From: an uncultured Actinomycetes bacterium
Lineage (GTDB): Bacteria > Actinomycetota > Thermoleophilia > Solirubrobacterales > Solirubrobacteraceae
Assembly: GCA_937888775.1 (NCBI GenBank)
Contig: CALAQT010000534.1
Span: 1 to 5,150 of the forward strand
Length of the DNA stretch: 5,150 bases
Reading direction: 5' to 3'
Under the pieces are notes generated by a model. The model searched no databases. It saw only the letters and a list, made by a program, of their open reading frames with translations, and was not told the DNA's origin. Position 1 is the first letter of the stretch, and each line of letters starts with the position of its first letter. Position numbers and translations under genes: made by a program. This document shows, piece after piece, positions 1-5,150 of this stretch.

Positions 1-59
1 GGCGATCCCGGCGACACTCCATCAATCTACTGCACTGAGATGGAGGACCCTTTTCCCGG

Positions 60-240
60 AAAGCACTCGTCCGCGGCGTCACGCGGTTGCCGTCGGAGCC
101 GCTGCCGGAGGCGGGCGCCTCCTATCCGTCCGGCGCAAGGCCCCGAGATGACGAAAGCGAGCGTCGGCCTCCTCGAGGCCGACCTCGGTGCGTGGCAATG
201 CGCGCGTCCGGGCGCAGGCGCCCTCGCACGAAAGGAGCAG
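60..240 (-). repeat. Dispersed repeat, copy 1 (inverted relative to copy 2)
   Basis: Read on the minus strand, this stretch matches plus-strand 3445-3612. The core, 130-183, agrees with the reverse complement of 3502-3555 at 47 of 54 positions without gaps. Weaker, gapped similarity extends to about 240. A second conserved box, AAAGCACTCGTCCGC at 60-74, matches the reverse complement of 3598-3612 at 14 of 15 positions. Inside the core, 163-171 and 175-183 form a perfect 9-bp stem (GTCGGCCTC / GAGGCCGAC) with a 3-base loop; copy 2 has a stem at the same place. On the minus strand one frame reads LEEADARFRHLGALRR and ends at a TGA at 79-81 that lines up with a TGA in copy 2, so this could be the decayed tail of a small gene as well as a non-coding repeat. 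I do not recognise the family. Confidence 0.6.
163..183. other. Stem-loop inside repeat copy 1
   Basis: GTCGGCCTC (163-171), loop CTC, GAGGCCGAC (175-183): nine perfect pairs. There is no T-run on either side, so an intrinsic terminator is not the obvious reading. The equivalent position of copy 2 also forms a hairpin, which argues that it belongs to the repeat. Confidence 0.55.
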
Positions 241-291
241 TCCGGGGGTCGCCGTGTCGCCATAGCGCCGCACTTGGCACGGTCCGGTGAT

Positions 292-323
292 GTGTATGCA
301 GAAGGTAGGGCAAGGTGTATCCT
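292..323 (+). promoter_or_regulatory. Candidate vapBC promoter/operator
   Basis: A TANNNT-type -10 hexamer, TATCCT (318-323), lies six bases upstream of the ATG at 330. Transcription could therefore begin at or next to the start codon and give a leaderless mRNA, a common arrangement in actinobacteria. No good -35 box is visible at the matching distance. The hexamer GTGTAT occurs twice, at 292-297 and 315-320, spaced 23 bases start to start (about two helical turns). That geometry would suit binding of VapB dimers for autoregulation, as is known for the family. Both assignments are inference from short motifs. Confidence 0.3.
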
Positions 324-329
324 GGGCGA

Positions 330-551
330 ATGGCTTCGCCCACGACCAAGCGCACGAACATCAACCTCGACAAAGACCTCGTTGAAGCCGCCGCGCAGGT
401 TCTCGGCACCGCGCAGACGACCGAGACCGTCCACGCAGCGCTTCGCGACGTGGTTTCCCGCGCAGCGCGTCAGCGTCTCGCCGGGCGCGACTTCGAGGCT
501 CTGACGCCGTCGACACTCGCGGAAGTGCGTCGCGCGCGGAAGTTCGTGTAG
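330..551 (+). CDS. vapB: VapB-family antitoxin (ribbon-helix-helix)
   Basis: Antitoxin of a type II toxin-antitoxin pair. It should bind and neutralise the PIN toxin encoded directly downstream and repress their shared promoter. The 73-residue protein has the usual layout: a short beta strand TNINLD (9-14), helix 1 (about 15-27, KDLVEAAAQVLGT), helix 2 (about 30-50, including TVHAALRDVVSRAA), then a charged tail (53-73, ending RRARKFV) of the kind that blocks the toxin active site. Size and fold fit VapB. I chose the ATG at 330 because a candidate -10 box sits just before it. A GTG at 315 in the same frame would add five residues and has a purine-rich AAGGTAGGG (302-310) upstream, so it is a real alternative. 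The stop codon abuts the toxin start with no gap, which implies translational coupling. The identity of the cellular target cannot be read from the sequence. Confidence 0.85.
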   Translation: MASPTTKRTNINLDKDLVEAAAQVLGTAQTTETVHAALRDVVSRAARQRLAGRDFEALTPSTLAEVRRARKFV

Positions 552-971
552 GTGGAGCTTGCAGACACCAGCGCGTGGGTGTGGACACGCGTCGTCGGCG
601 ACGACCTCAGGCGAGAATTCGACGAAGCGGTCGTCGAACAGGGCATCGCGATCTGCGACATGGTGCGTCTCGAACTCCTCCACAGCGCGCAGAACGCCAT
701 TGAGTTCCGCGCCTTACGACAGGATCTCCAAGCTCTCCCGAACTGCCCGATCGCTGAGGAGCAATGGCTCCGAGCACTCGACGTCTACGAGAAGCTCGCG
801 GACCAGGGCGGGCTGCATCACCGCGCTGTCAAGCATCCCGATCTGCTGATCGCCGCCGCAGCCGAAAGCGCTGGCGTCGCTGTGGTGCATTACGACGAGG
901 ACTACGACCGAATCGCGCAGATCACGGGCCAAGAAGTCCGCTGGCTAGCGCCACGCGCCTCGCTCCGCTGA
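552..971 (+). CDS. vapC: VapC-family toxin, PIN-domain ribonuclease
   Basis: Toxin of the pair: a Mg2+/Mn2+-dependent endoribonuclease. Characterised VapCs cut tRNA or rRNA at defined sites and stop translation; the target here is unknown. The 139-residue protein is one PIN domain with all expected acidic residues: Asp5 (LADTSAW), Glu41 (VRLELL), Asp97 (KHPDLLIAAAA) and Asp115 with Asp117/Asp119 (HYDEDYDRIA). The C-terminal EVRWLAP is typical of the subgroup. Translation starts at a GTG directly after the antitoxin TAG (549-551). A GGAAG at 538-542 lies nine bases upstream and can serve as ribosome binding site. The intact active site and intact partner suggest a functional pair. A convincing terminator is not visible downstream. 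Confidence 0.9.
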   Translation: MELADTSAWVWTRVVGDDLRREFDEAVVEQGIAICDMVRLELLHSAQNAIEFRALRQDLQALPNCPIAEEQWLRALDVYEKLADQGGLHHRAVKHPDLLIAAAAESAGVAVVHYDEDYDRIAQITGQEVRWLAPRASLR

Positions 972-1471
972 CCGAGAGCAGGGGTCTCAGGCGACGGCGC
1001 GACCTGGCCGAGTTGGCGGCATCGCAGCGGTCTCGCCGGTCGAGCCGAGACGGCCGCTTTCCGCCTCGTGCTTGCAGCCATGAGGATCGTGGCTAGCGGT
1101 CCCGCGGACCCTGAGTTCCGCGCAGAGCGGGCACCCCGTCGTCAGCGGCGGGATGACCGCGCGACGCGGGAAGCAGGGCCGCGGAGCGTGCCGGTGGCAG
1201 CCCTGTGCGCAGCGTCGGGCGGTCGTGCGTGTGTGCTGTGGTCGTCGGACGCGCGAGCCGTCTCTCGGCGTTCGGCCTGATCACAGTTCGACCCCCGGAC
1301 ATCGTTCGCAGCTATCCACCCCACGCGATCGGTCGGCTCGTCGTCCTCCTCGTCCGCCTCGCGGCTGGGACCAAAGATGCGTGATCGCGCAGCCTACGCC
1401 CGACGTACTCGCGAGCGTCCGGATGTCGCTTGACCGGTCACAACGGGACGTGCAGCTGCGTTACTGCTGGT
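972..1471. other. Gene-free interval between the toxin and sigma-factor operons
   Basis: About 500 bases in which I find no supportable gene. The open frames here give arginine-, proline- or cysteine-rich translations without recognisable motifs and lack ribosome binding sites, as expected of chance frames in GC-rich DNA. Visible structure is limited to a short hairpin GGTCC-CGC-GGACC (1098-1110), a pyrimidine-rich tract at about 1338-1363 and the TGACCGGTCA palindrome at 1431-1440. The interval should contain the end of the vapBC transcript and the promoter of the sigma-factor operon, but no promoter boxes stand out. Confidence 0.5.
1431..1440. promoter_or_regulatory. Perfect palindrome, possible operator of the sigma operon
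   Basis: TGACCGGTCA is its own reverse complement and lies 31 bases upstream of the sigma-factor ATG, where a regulator could block or assist transcription. It overlaps a TTGACC (1430-1435) that resembles a -35 element, but no matching -10 box follows at the right distance. Ten-base palindromes also arise by chance in GC-rich DNA, so the functional reading is tentative. Confidence 0.25.
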
Positions 1472-2032
1472 ATGGGTGCCGAAATCCACGTAGCCGACCG
1501 CGAGCTGTTGAGGCGGACCAGGGAGGGCGATGCCGACGCGTTCGCCACCTTCTATCGGGCGCGTAATCGTGCGGTGCTCGCGTACCTGCGGGTGCGCGTC
1601 CCGAGCGCCGAGCTGGCGACAGACCTGATGTGCGAGACGTTCACGCAGGCCTTAGTAGTCGTCCACGATCGCACTCGTGAGCTCCCCGTGGTGCCGATCG
1701 CCTGGCTTCTCACGATCGCACGAAACGAGCTGATCGACTCAATCCGCCGTGGCCGGGTTTCCGACACCACGCGACGCCGGCTCGCGCTGGAACGCGTCGA
1801 GCTGTCCGACGGCGACATCGAGGCCGTGGAGGACGCCGCCGCGGACGCGGACGTGCTCGCGGACCTGAAGGCCACCCTCCCCGCCGACCAGTTTCAAGCG
1901 CTCCCTGCACGCGTTCTCGACGGCCGGGACTACGCGGACATCGCAAGCGAGCTCGAATGCTCCGCGAGCGTCGTGCGCAAGCGCGTCAGTCGCGCCATGG
2001 CCTACCTCCGCACCGCCAGAAGGGAGAACTGA
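1472..2032 (+). CDS. ECF-type (sigma-70 family) RNA polymerase sigma factor
   Basis: A small alternative sigma factor that would direct RNA polymerase to a dedicated promoter set. The 186-residue protein has only the two domains typical of group 4 (ECF) sigmas. Region 2 spans about residues 11-94, with LLRRTREGDADAFATFY, a core-binding helix around ATDLMCETFTQAL and the promoter-melting segment AWLLTIARNELIDSIRR. Region 4 spans about 126-181; its helix-turn-helix covers 153-176 (DYADIASELECSASVVRKRV). An acidic linker (about 112-131) joins them. The ATG at 1472 places the start just before region 2; an in-frame TTG at 1430 would add 14 unlikely residues. No Shine-Dalgarno sequence precedes the ATG. 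The stop overlaps the next start (TGATG, 2030-2034), so the downstream membrane protein is almost certainly co-translated and is the likely partner. I cannot assign an ECF subgroup. Confidence 0.9.
   Translation: MGAEIHVADRELLRRTREGDADAFATFYRARNRAVLAYLRVRVPSAELATDLMCETFTQALVVVHDRTRELPVVPIAWLLTIARNELIDSIRRGRVSDTTRRRLALERVELSDGDIEAVEDAAADADVLADLKATLPADQFQALPARVLDGRDYADIASELECSASVVRKRVSRAMAYLRTARREN
2021..2026 (+). promoter_or_regulatory. Ribosome binding site for the membrane protein
   Basis: AGGGAG within the last codons of the sigma factor, five bases before the ATG at 2032. It is one of the clearest Shine-Dalgarno sites in the window. It fixes the start of the downstream gene at 2032 rather than at an in-frame GTG/TTG/CTG-type start further upstream inside the sigma gene. 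Confidence 0.7.
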
Positions 2033-3171
2033 TGAGCACCCTCCAGGACTTCGAGGACACCCTCGTGAACGCCTCTCGCGCACTTCACGCCGAGGCGGAA
2101 CTCGCACAAGCGACCGGCCGGCTCGGCAAGGCATCTCGCCGATCGAGCCGGTGGCACCTCATCCGTCGAGCACGGCAGCTCAGCGCCGGGATCCAGCTCG
2201 GCCTAGCGGTCAGCACGATCTCTGCGCTCGCCACCGGCGGAACACTCGCATTCCTCTTTCTCTCCGGAGACCACACCAAGGCGTTGGCGTCACTCGAATG
2301 CAACGTCACCCGCCAGAGCGCAGCGATCATCAACACGATCACTGGCAACCCGATCATCGACTGCGCGACCGCATGGCCGTCCGCGACCGCAGGTCGGGCC
2401 GCCGCGCCACCGCTCACGGCATGGGGACTCGCCAACAACACCAAGGCGGCGGTCGTGCAGCCGACCAGCTGGGGACCCCCGCCCCAGATCGGTGGTGTGG
2501 CATGGCGTCGTCTCCCTGCCGATTGGACGGTCGACCTCGGCGTGGTTGAGCTAACCGACCAACTCAACGACATCTCGACGAAGCTCAGCGGCACGCCAAT
2601 CACCCCGTCCGGCGTCTCACCCTGCAGCTATGCGCGCGATGACGAGCGGATCGTCCGATCCCTCCTTGCCGCCGATGGGCTGTCGTCATGGCGCGTCATC
2701 GTGAGCCGGACCGATCCCGGCCGAGTCGTCTCGACCGACTGTCGCGTCATCGCTCCGAATGTCGACGGCGCCGAGCGAACGGTGCAGCTGCTCCAGTTCG
2801 GCCCGACCCAGCCCTATCGGCAGACACGCCGGCAGCGCAACAGCACCAACGACTCAGTCGTCGCCAATCTCAAGCTCGCAGAGCTAGACCGAAACGTGAA
2901 CCGTGTACTCGCGAAGCGATGCCAGTCCGTGGACAGCGCTGCCGCACAGTGGACCCGCGCGGCGCGTTCCGCCGGCTTCCATCCGACCAGCCTCGCCTAC
3001 TATCGCACCCTCAACGCCGCTCCGAGCCCGGTGCCCAGCCGCCTCGCCGACCACTACTACACCCTCGTCAGACAGCCCGCCTCCCAACACACCGGCACAT
3101 GCGCGCACATCCTCGTGATGCGCGCCGGCGGCGGAAACCTGACGGTATACGCCGCGCGCATCGCCCCATAG
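2032..3171 (+). CDS. Single-pass membrane protein, probable sigma-factor partner (non-canonical anti-sigma/sensor)
   Basis: I do not recognise a named family. The 379-residue protein has a cytoplasmic head (1-53) with an N-terminal amphipathic helix (MSTLQDFEDTLVNASRALHA) and an arginine-rich stretch (RRSSRWHLIRRARQ). One hydrophobic helix follows (about 54-78, with LAVSTISALATGGTLAFLFL), then a roughly 300-residue outer domain. Positive charges before the helix predict an N-in, C-out orientation. The outer part contains exactly six cysteines (90, 111, 198, 237, 297, 357), none in the cytoplasmic head; they could form three disulfides, perhaps pairing in order. The HxxxCxxC zinc motif of ZAS anti-sigma factors is absent. 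Overlap with the sigma stop codon (TGATG) implies equimolar production. That context suggests the head binds the sigma factor and the outer domain senses a signal, which is inference. A secreted effector merely co-expressed with the sigma is the alternative. Confidence 0.8.
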   Translation: MSTLQDFEDTLVNASRALHAEAELAQATGRLGKASRRSSRWHLIRRARQLSAGIQLGLAVSTISALATGGTLAFLFLSGDHTKALASLECNVTRQSAAIINTITGNPIIDCATAWPSATAGRAAAPPLTAWGLANNTKAAVVQPTSWGPPPQIGGVAWRRLPADWTVDLGVVELTDQLNDISTKLSGTPITPSGVSPCSYARDDERIVRSLLAADGLSSWRVIVSRTDPGRVVSTDCRVIAPNVDGAERTVQLLQFGPTQPYRQTRRQRNSTNDSVVANLKLAELDRNVNRVLAKRCQSVDSAAAQWTRAARSAGFHPTSLAYYRTLNAAPSPVPSRLADHYYTLVRQPASQHTGTCAHILVMRAGGGNLTVYAARIAP

Positions 3172-3176
3172 GGGCG
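3162..3176 (+). terminator. Hairpin enclosing the stop codon of the membrane-protein gene
   Basis: CGCCCC (3162-3167), loop ATA, GGGGCG (3171-3176): six perfect G/C-rich pairs. The TAG stop (3169-3171) lies in the loop and closing pair. No T-run follows, so it may be a terminator of the U-less kind common in high-GC genomes, an mRNA-end stabiliser, or chance. Confidence 0.35.
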
Positions 3177-3215
3177 CTCGGGGTTCCGAACGCGCGAACA
3201 AGCGGCGGCAATCTC

Positions 3216-3240
3216 GTCTGGGCGGGTAGCCCGCCCGGAC
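3216..3240 (+). terminator. Strong hairpin downstream of the sigma operon
   Basis: GTCTGGGCGGG (3216-3226) pairs with CCCGCCCGGAC (3230-3240) around a TAG loop: eleven pairs, one of them a G-T wobble. It is one of the most stable stem-loops I see in the window and begins 45 bases after the stop of the membrane-protein gene, where the transcript should end. It lacks a U-tract. Because the stem is nearly symmetrical it could also act on transcripts coming from the convergent hydrolase gene. Confidence 0.5.
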
Positions 3241-3444
3241 CGCACGAAGCCATCACAGACCGTGGGCGCAAGTGATCAGGCCCCGGGTGAGCGAGGCAGC
3301 TGCGCAAGCACGAGGCGAAAGAGCGGTCGTCTCCGCTCGATCGGCGGGACTTCCCGATTGCCGCTTCTGCGGCCACCGCGAGCGCTCGGTCCGGGTAGCT
3401 GCTCCCGGGCGAATGCGGCCACGAGATCTGGACCGAGCGGGCGC

Positions 3445-3612
3445 CTGCTTTCGCGATTCAGGCATTCCCGACCGGGCGAGCGCTTCGCCACGCACCCAAG
3501 CGTCAGCCTGGACGAGGCCGACGCTCGCATCCGTCATCTCGGGGCCTTACACCGGGCGCTCGGAATCAACGGAAAGCGCAAGTCCGGGGAGACGTGAGCG
3601 GACGAGTCCTTT
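3445..3612 (+). repeat. Dispersed repeat, copy 2 (inverted relative to copy 1)
   Basis: Plus-strand counterpart of the repeat at 60-240. The best-matching core is 3502-3555 (47 of 54 identical to the reverse complement of 130-183). GCGGACGAGTCCTTT (3598-3612) matches the other copy at 14 of 15 positions. A stem-loop at 3499-3525 occupies the same place as the stem in copy 1. In one frame the core reads LDEADARIRHLGALHR and ends at TGA 3595-3597, equivalent to the TGA in copy 1. Upstream of the core the two copies differ by small gaps that shift the frame, so if this was once a coding tail it has decayed in at least one copy. No transposase or terminal inverted repeats are visible. Confidence 0.6.
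3499..3525. other. Stem-loop inside repeat copy 2
   Basis: AGCGTC (3499-3504) pairs with GACGCT (3520-3525), and after one A/C mismatch GCCT (3506-3509) pairs with AGGC (3515-3518) around a five-base loop. The base of the stem is longer than in copy 1, while the inner part is shorter. The hairpin is therefore kept although the bases differ. Confidence 0.5.
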
Positions 3613-3709
3613 GGCGTGGTAGCGGGGTTGGGACGCTCGCTGCTGGGCGGATCCGCGAGTCTTGGTGTCGTCCCGCGGCACGCAGCGACCGCTGGGTGCT
3701 TCTGGTGCC

Positions 3710-4744
3710 CTACTTTGTGAGCGCGAGGCTCGCGCGCAGCATCCCGGCGAGCCGGAGGGCGGCGTCGCGTGCGGCCGGAACCGTGGTCATGTTCATGAAG
3801 CCGTGGATCAGCTCGGGCGCGCGATCTAGCACGACTCGGGTTCCCGCCCTGCGCAGCGCCTCGGCGTACGCCTCGCCCTCGTCGCGCAGAGGATCGAAGC
3901 CGGCGGTGATCACGATCGCTGGCGCCAGGCCGGACAGGTCTTCGCGGAGCGCCGGTGAAGCGCGCGGGTCGGTGGCGTCGCCCTCGCTCCCCGAGAAGTA
4001 GTGCCGCGTGCACCACTGCCTGTCGTTCTCGGTCAGGTAGAAGCCATCGGCGAACAGCCGACCGGAAGGGGCGCGCGCCTCGGTGAGATCGACGGCGGGA
4101 TAGATCAGCAGCTGAAGCGCGGGCGCCGGGCCCCCGTCGCGCGCGGCAAGCTGTGCGGTCACGGCGCTCAGATTCCCGCCAGCGCTGTCGCCGCCGACCG
4201 CTACCCGGTCAGCGTCGGCACCGAGCTCCACCGCGTGCGCGACTGCCCACCTGAACGCTGCCAGCGCATCGCGCACCCCGGCCGGGAACGGATGCTCCGG
4301 CGCCAGCCGGTAGTCGACCGAAAGGACCTGGACCTCCGCGTGCCGGCACAGCATGCGGCACGGCTCGTCGTGGGTATCCAGGTCGCAGATCACGAACCCA
4401 CCGCCGTGGAAGAAGACGAGCAGCGGTGGCTTCTCGGATGCGCTCGACCGCGGCGGGCGGTAGTGCCGGGCGCGCAACGGGCCCTCGGCGCCCTCGATCT
4501 CGAGCTCACGAACGCCGCCAACCTCGGTCTTCACGCGCGAGAACACGAGCGCCTCCTGATGCACCCGAGCGCGGACCTCATCGGGCTCGGGATTGCTGTG
4601 CGGCGCGCCGACCATCGTCGGGGCGCCGCGCAGCTCCAGCGTCCGCAGCGCGAGCTGAATCCCGGCATCGAGGTCCTGGCCATCGAACCGGATCTGCGGC
4701 TTCCCGGACAGCCGCAGCTGAACGCGGGCGGGCGCGCGCAGCAA
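3710..4744 (-). CDS. Alpha/beta-hydrolase, HSL-family esterase/lipase
   Basis: Carboxylic-ester hydrolase of the hormone-sensitive-lipase (bacterial family IV) type, probably cytoplasmic since no signal peptide is seen. The 344-residue reading contains every hallmark in order: the oxyanion-hole motif HGGG (113-116), DYRLAPEHPFPA (144-155), the nucleophile elbow GDSAGG with Ser187, the acid Asp284 (AGFDPLRDEG) and His314 (ELIHGF). Length is normal for the family. An N-terminal cap region (about 1-95, including DGQDLDAGIQLALRTLELRG) is of the kind that shapes substrate entry. The natural substrate cannot be inferred; short-chain esters are usual for the family. The given start is a TTG without a Shine-Dalgarno site, and the frame stays open and coding-like for 40 more codons up to a TAG at 4865-4867 without ATG or GTG, so the true start is uncertain. 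It stands alone, convergent with the sigma operon. Confidence 0.88.
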   Translation of the reverse strand: MLRAPARVQLRLSGKPQIRFDGQDLDAGIQLALRTLELRGAPTMVGAPHSNPEPDEVRARVHQEALVFSRVKTEVGGVRELEIEGAEGPLRARHYRPPRSSASEKPPLLVFFHGGGFVICDLDTHDEPCRMLCRHAEVQVLSVDYRLAPEHPFPAGVRDALAAFRWAVAHAVELGADADRVAVGGDSAGGNLSAVTAQLAARDGGPAPALQLLIYPAVDLTEARAPSGRLFADGFYLTENDRQWCTRHYFSGSEGDATDPRASPALREDLSGLAPAIVITAGFDPLRDEGEAYAEALRRAGTRVVLDRAPELIHGFMNMTTVPAARDAALRLAGMLRASLALTK

Positions 4745-5150
4745 CAGACGGCCGAGCCGGGCGTCGAACCGGTCGCGGCGGGTCAGCGGCTCCGCGGGCG
4801 GCGTCGGCAGCTCTTTGATGGCGGCCGCGGATTGGGTGACGGTCGACGTATCGATCGCCCAAATCTATTCGATCCGGGAGGGTGGTGGGAAGGGGCTCGA
4901 GCCTCTGAAACCACCGCCGGAACCCGCGATCGCGACCAGCTCGTCGCCAGTGGCTTCCCAAACCTGACGAAAGCGGCTCAAGGCCTCCATCGGCGGACGC
5001 TGACCTGGTCGTAAGTACGCGGGAGAACGCGCCTCGCTGCTCCGTGACCCGTATTGACTTGGGTTGGGACGCGACCGGCGGTCACTGGCTCCTTCGTAGG
5101 GTCGGCGGGAGGCTTCCGGGGACCGCGCGGACTAGCCGACTGGTCCGGGG
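4745..5150. other. Region upstream of the hydrolase, no clear gene
   Basis: This should contain the hydrolase promoter on the minus strand, but I find no convincing -10/-35 pair. Positions 4745-4864 continue the hydrolase frame without a stop and with G or C at the third position of 35 of 40 codons. Further upstream a 41-codon minus-strand frame runs from an ATG at 4990 to the TAG at 4865-4867 in the same frame, with weaker third-position bias (12 of 41 codons end in A or T) and no ribosome binding site. A plus-strand TTGACT (5054-5059) lacks a partner -10. Nothing recognisable is seen in 4991-5150. Confidence 0.45.

Larger units (their letters stand above)
3172..3709. other. Non-coding interval between convergent genes
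   Basis: About 540 bases separating the plus-strand membrane-protein gene from the end of the minus-strand hydrolase gene. It contains the strong hairpin at 3216-3240 and repeat copy 2 (3445-3612). I see no supportable gene: the open frames give arginine-, serine- and proline-rich translations without domain motifs. One frame has a single CxxC (DCRFCGHRE, about 3359-3385), too little to call a protein. A weak hairpin, CAGCG-AC-CGCTG (3683-3694), lies just beyond the hydrolase stop and is the only terminator-like element on that side. Confidence 0.5.

Noticed and set aside
40..504. Plus-strand open frame of 154 codons across 40-504
   Set aside because: It overlaps the VapB gene in another frame and its translation is arginine/proline-rich without domain features.
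27..683. Minus-strand open frame of 218 codons
   Set aside because: It runs antisense through vapB and the start of vapC, both well supported; no recognisable motif and no ribosome binding site.
995..1062. tRNA-like stretch (TGGCCGAGTTGG followed by GGTCGAGCC)
   Set aside because: It resembles a D-arm and a T-arm only loosely; no acceptor stem, no anticodon stem and no correct GTTCNANNC T-loop could be drawn.
1153..1566. Plus-strand frame of 137 codons before and into the sigma gene
   Set aside because: It overlaps region 2 of the sigma factor in another frame and its translation is low-complexity and cysteine/arginine-rich.
3359..3385. CxxC peptide DCRFCGHRE in the convergent intergenic region as a zinc-finger gene
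   Set aside because: A single CxxC without a second pair, no start signal and a frame that reads into the repeat; insufficient for a gene call.
4967..4990. Possible third repeat copy: TGACGAAAGCG, six bases, GGCCTCC, as in copy 1
   Set aside because: Only 18 matching bases in a short span, no surrounding similarity and no stem-loop; matches of this size are expected by chance in a search of this length.
4001..5014. Long plus-strand open frame (337 codons) opposite the hydrolase
   Set aside because: It lies antisense to a gene with a full catalytic triad and clear family motifs; its translation is arginine/glycine/proline-rich with no motif, as usual for shadows in GC-rich genes.
5054..5082. 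TTGACT as a -35 promoter box near the right end
   Set aside because: No -10-like hexamer at a suitable distance and no gene visible downstream within the window.

Overview
This window is GC-rich DNA with strongly G/C-biased third codon positions, GTG and TTG start codons, few clear Shine-Dalgarno sites, a VapBC pair and an ECF sigma factor translationally coupled to a single-pass membrane protein. Together these suggest a high-GC actinobacterium. The style of the sigma/membrane-protein pair makes Thermoleophilia (Solirubrobacterales-like) my best guess, but that is inference and no rRNA or marker gene is present to prove it.

Layout. Positions 1-329 hold no convincing gene. They carry copy 1 of a dispersed repeat (minus orientation, about 60-240) and the control region of the next operon. 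Positions 330-971 are a type II toxin-antitoxin operon on the plus strand: a VapB-like ribbon-helix-helix antitoxin followed, with no intervening base, by a VapC PIN-domain ribonuclease with all its acidic residues. Positions 972-1471 are about 500 bases without a gene I can support, ending in a perfect TGACCGGTCA palindrome just before the next gene. Positions 1472-3171 are a two-gene operon: a small ECF-type sigma factor and, overlapping its stop codon by one base, a 379-residue protein with a short cytoplasmic head, one membrane helix and a roughly 300-residue outer domain with six cysteines. Positions 3172-3709 are non-coding, with two strong hairpins and copy 2 of the repeat in the opposite orientation. 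Positions 3710-4744 (minus) are an alpha/beta-hydrolase of the hormone-sensitive-lipase (HSL) family with a complete catalytic triad. Its start is uncertain, because coding-like sequence continues upstream of the only usable start codon. Positions 4745-5150 are the upstream region of that gene and hold no clear gene.

How the genes work together. VapB and VapC should form an autoregulated toxin/antitoxin complex. The sigma factor and membrane protein look like a signalling pair in which the membrane protein would hold or release the sigma factor in response to an extracytoplasmic cue. The hydrolase is probably an independent housekeeping or detoxifying esterase. The most unusual feature is that the toxin-antitoxin and sigma/membrane operons are bracketed by two inverted copies of one repeat (47 of 54 bases identical in the core, each with a stem-loop at the same place). 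This raises the possibility that the roughly 3.4 kb between them is, or was, an accessory unit. No integrase, transposase, CRISPR array, rRNA or convincing tRNA is visible.
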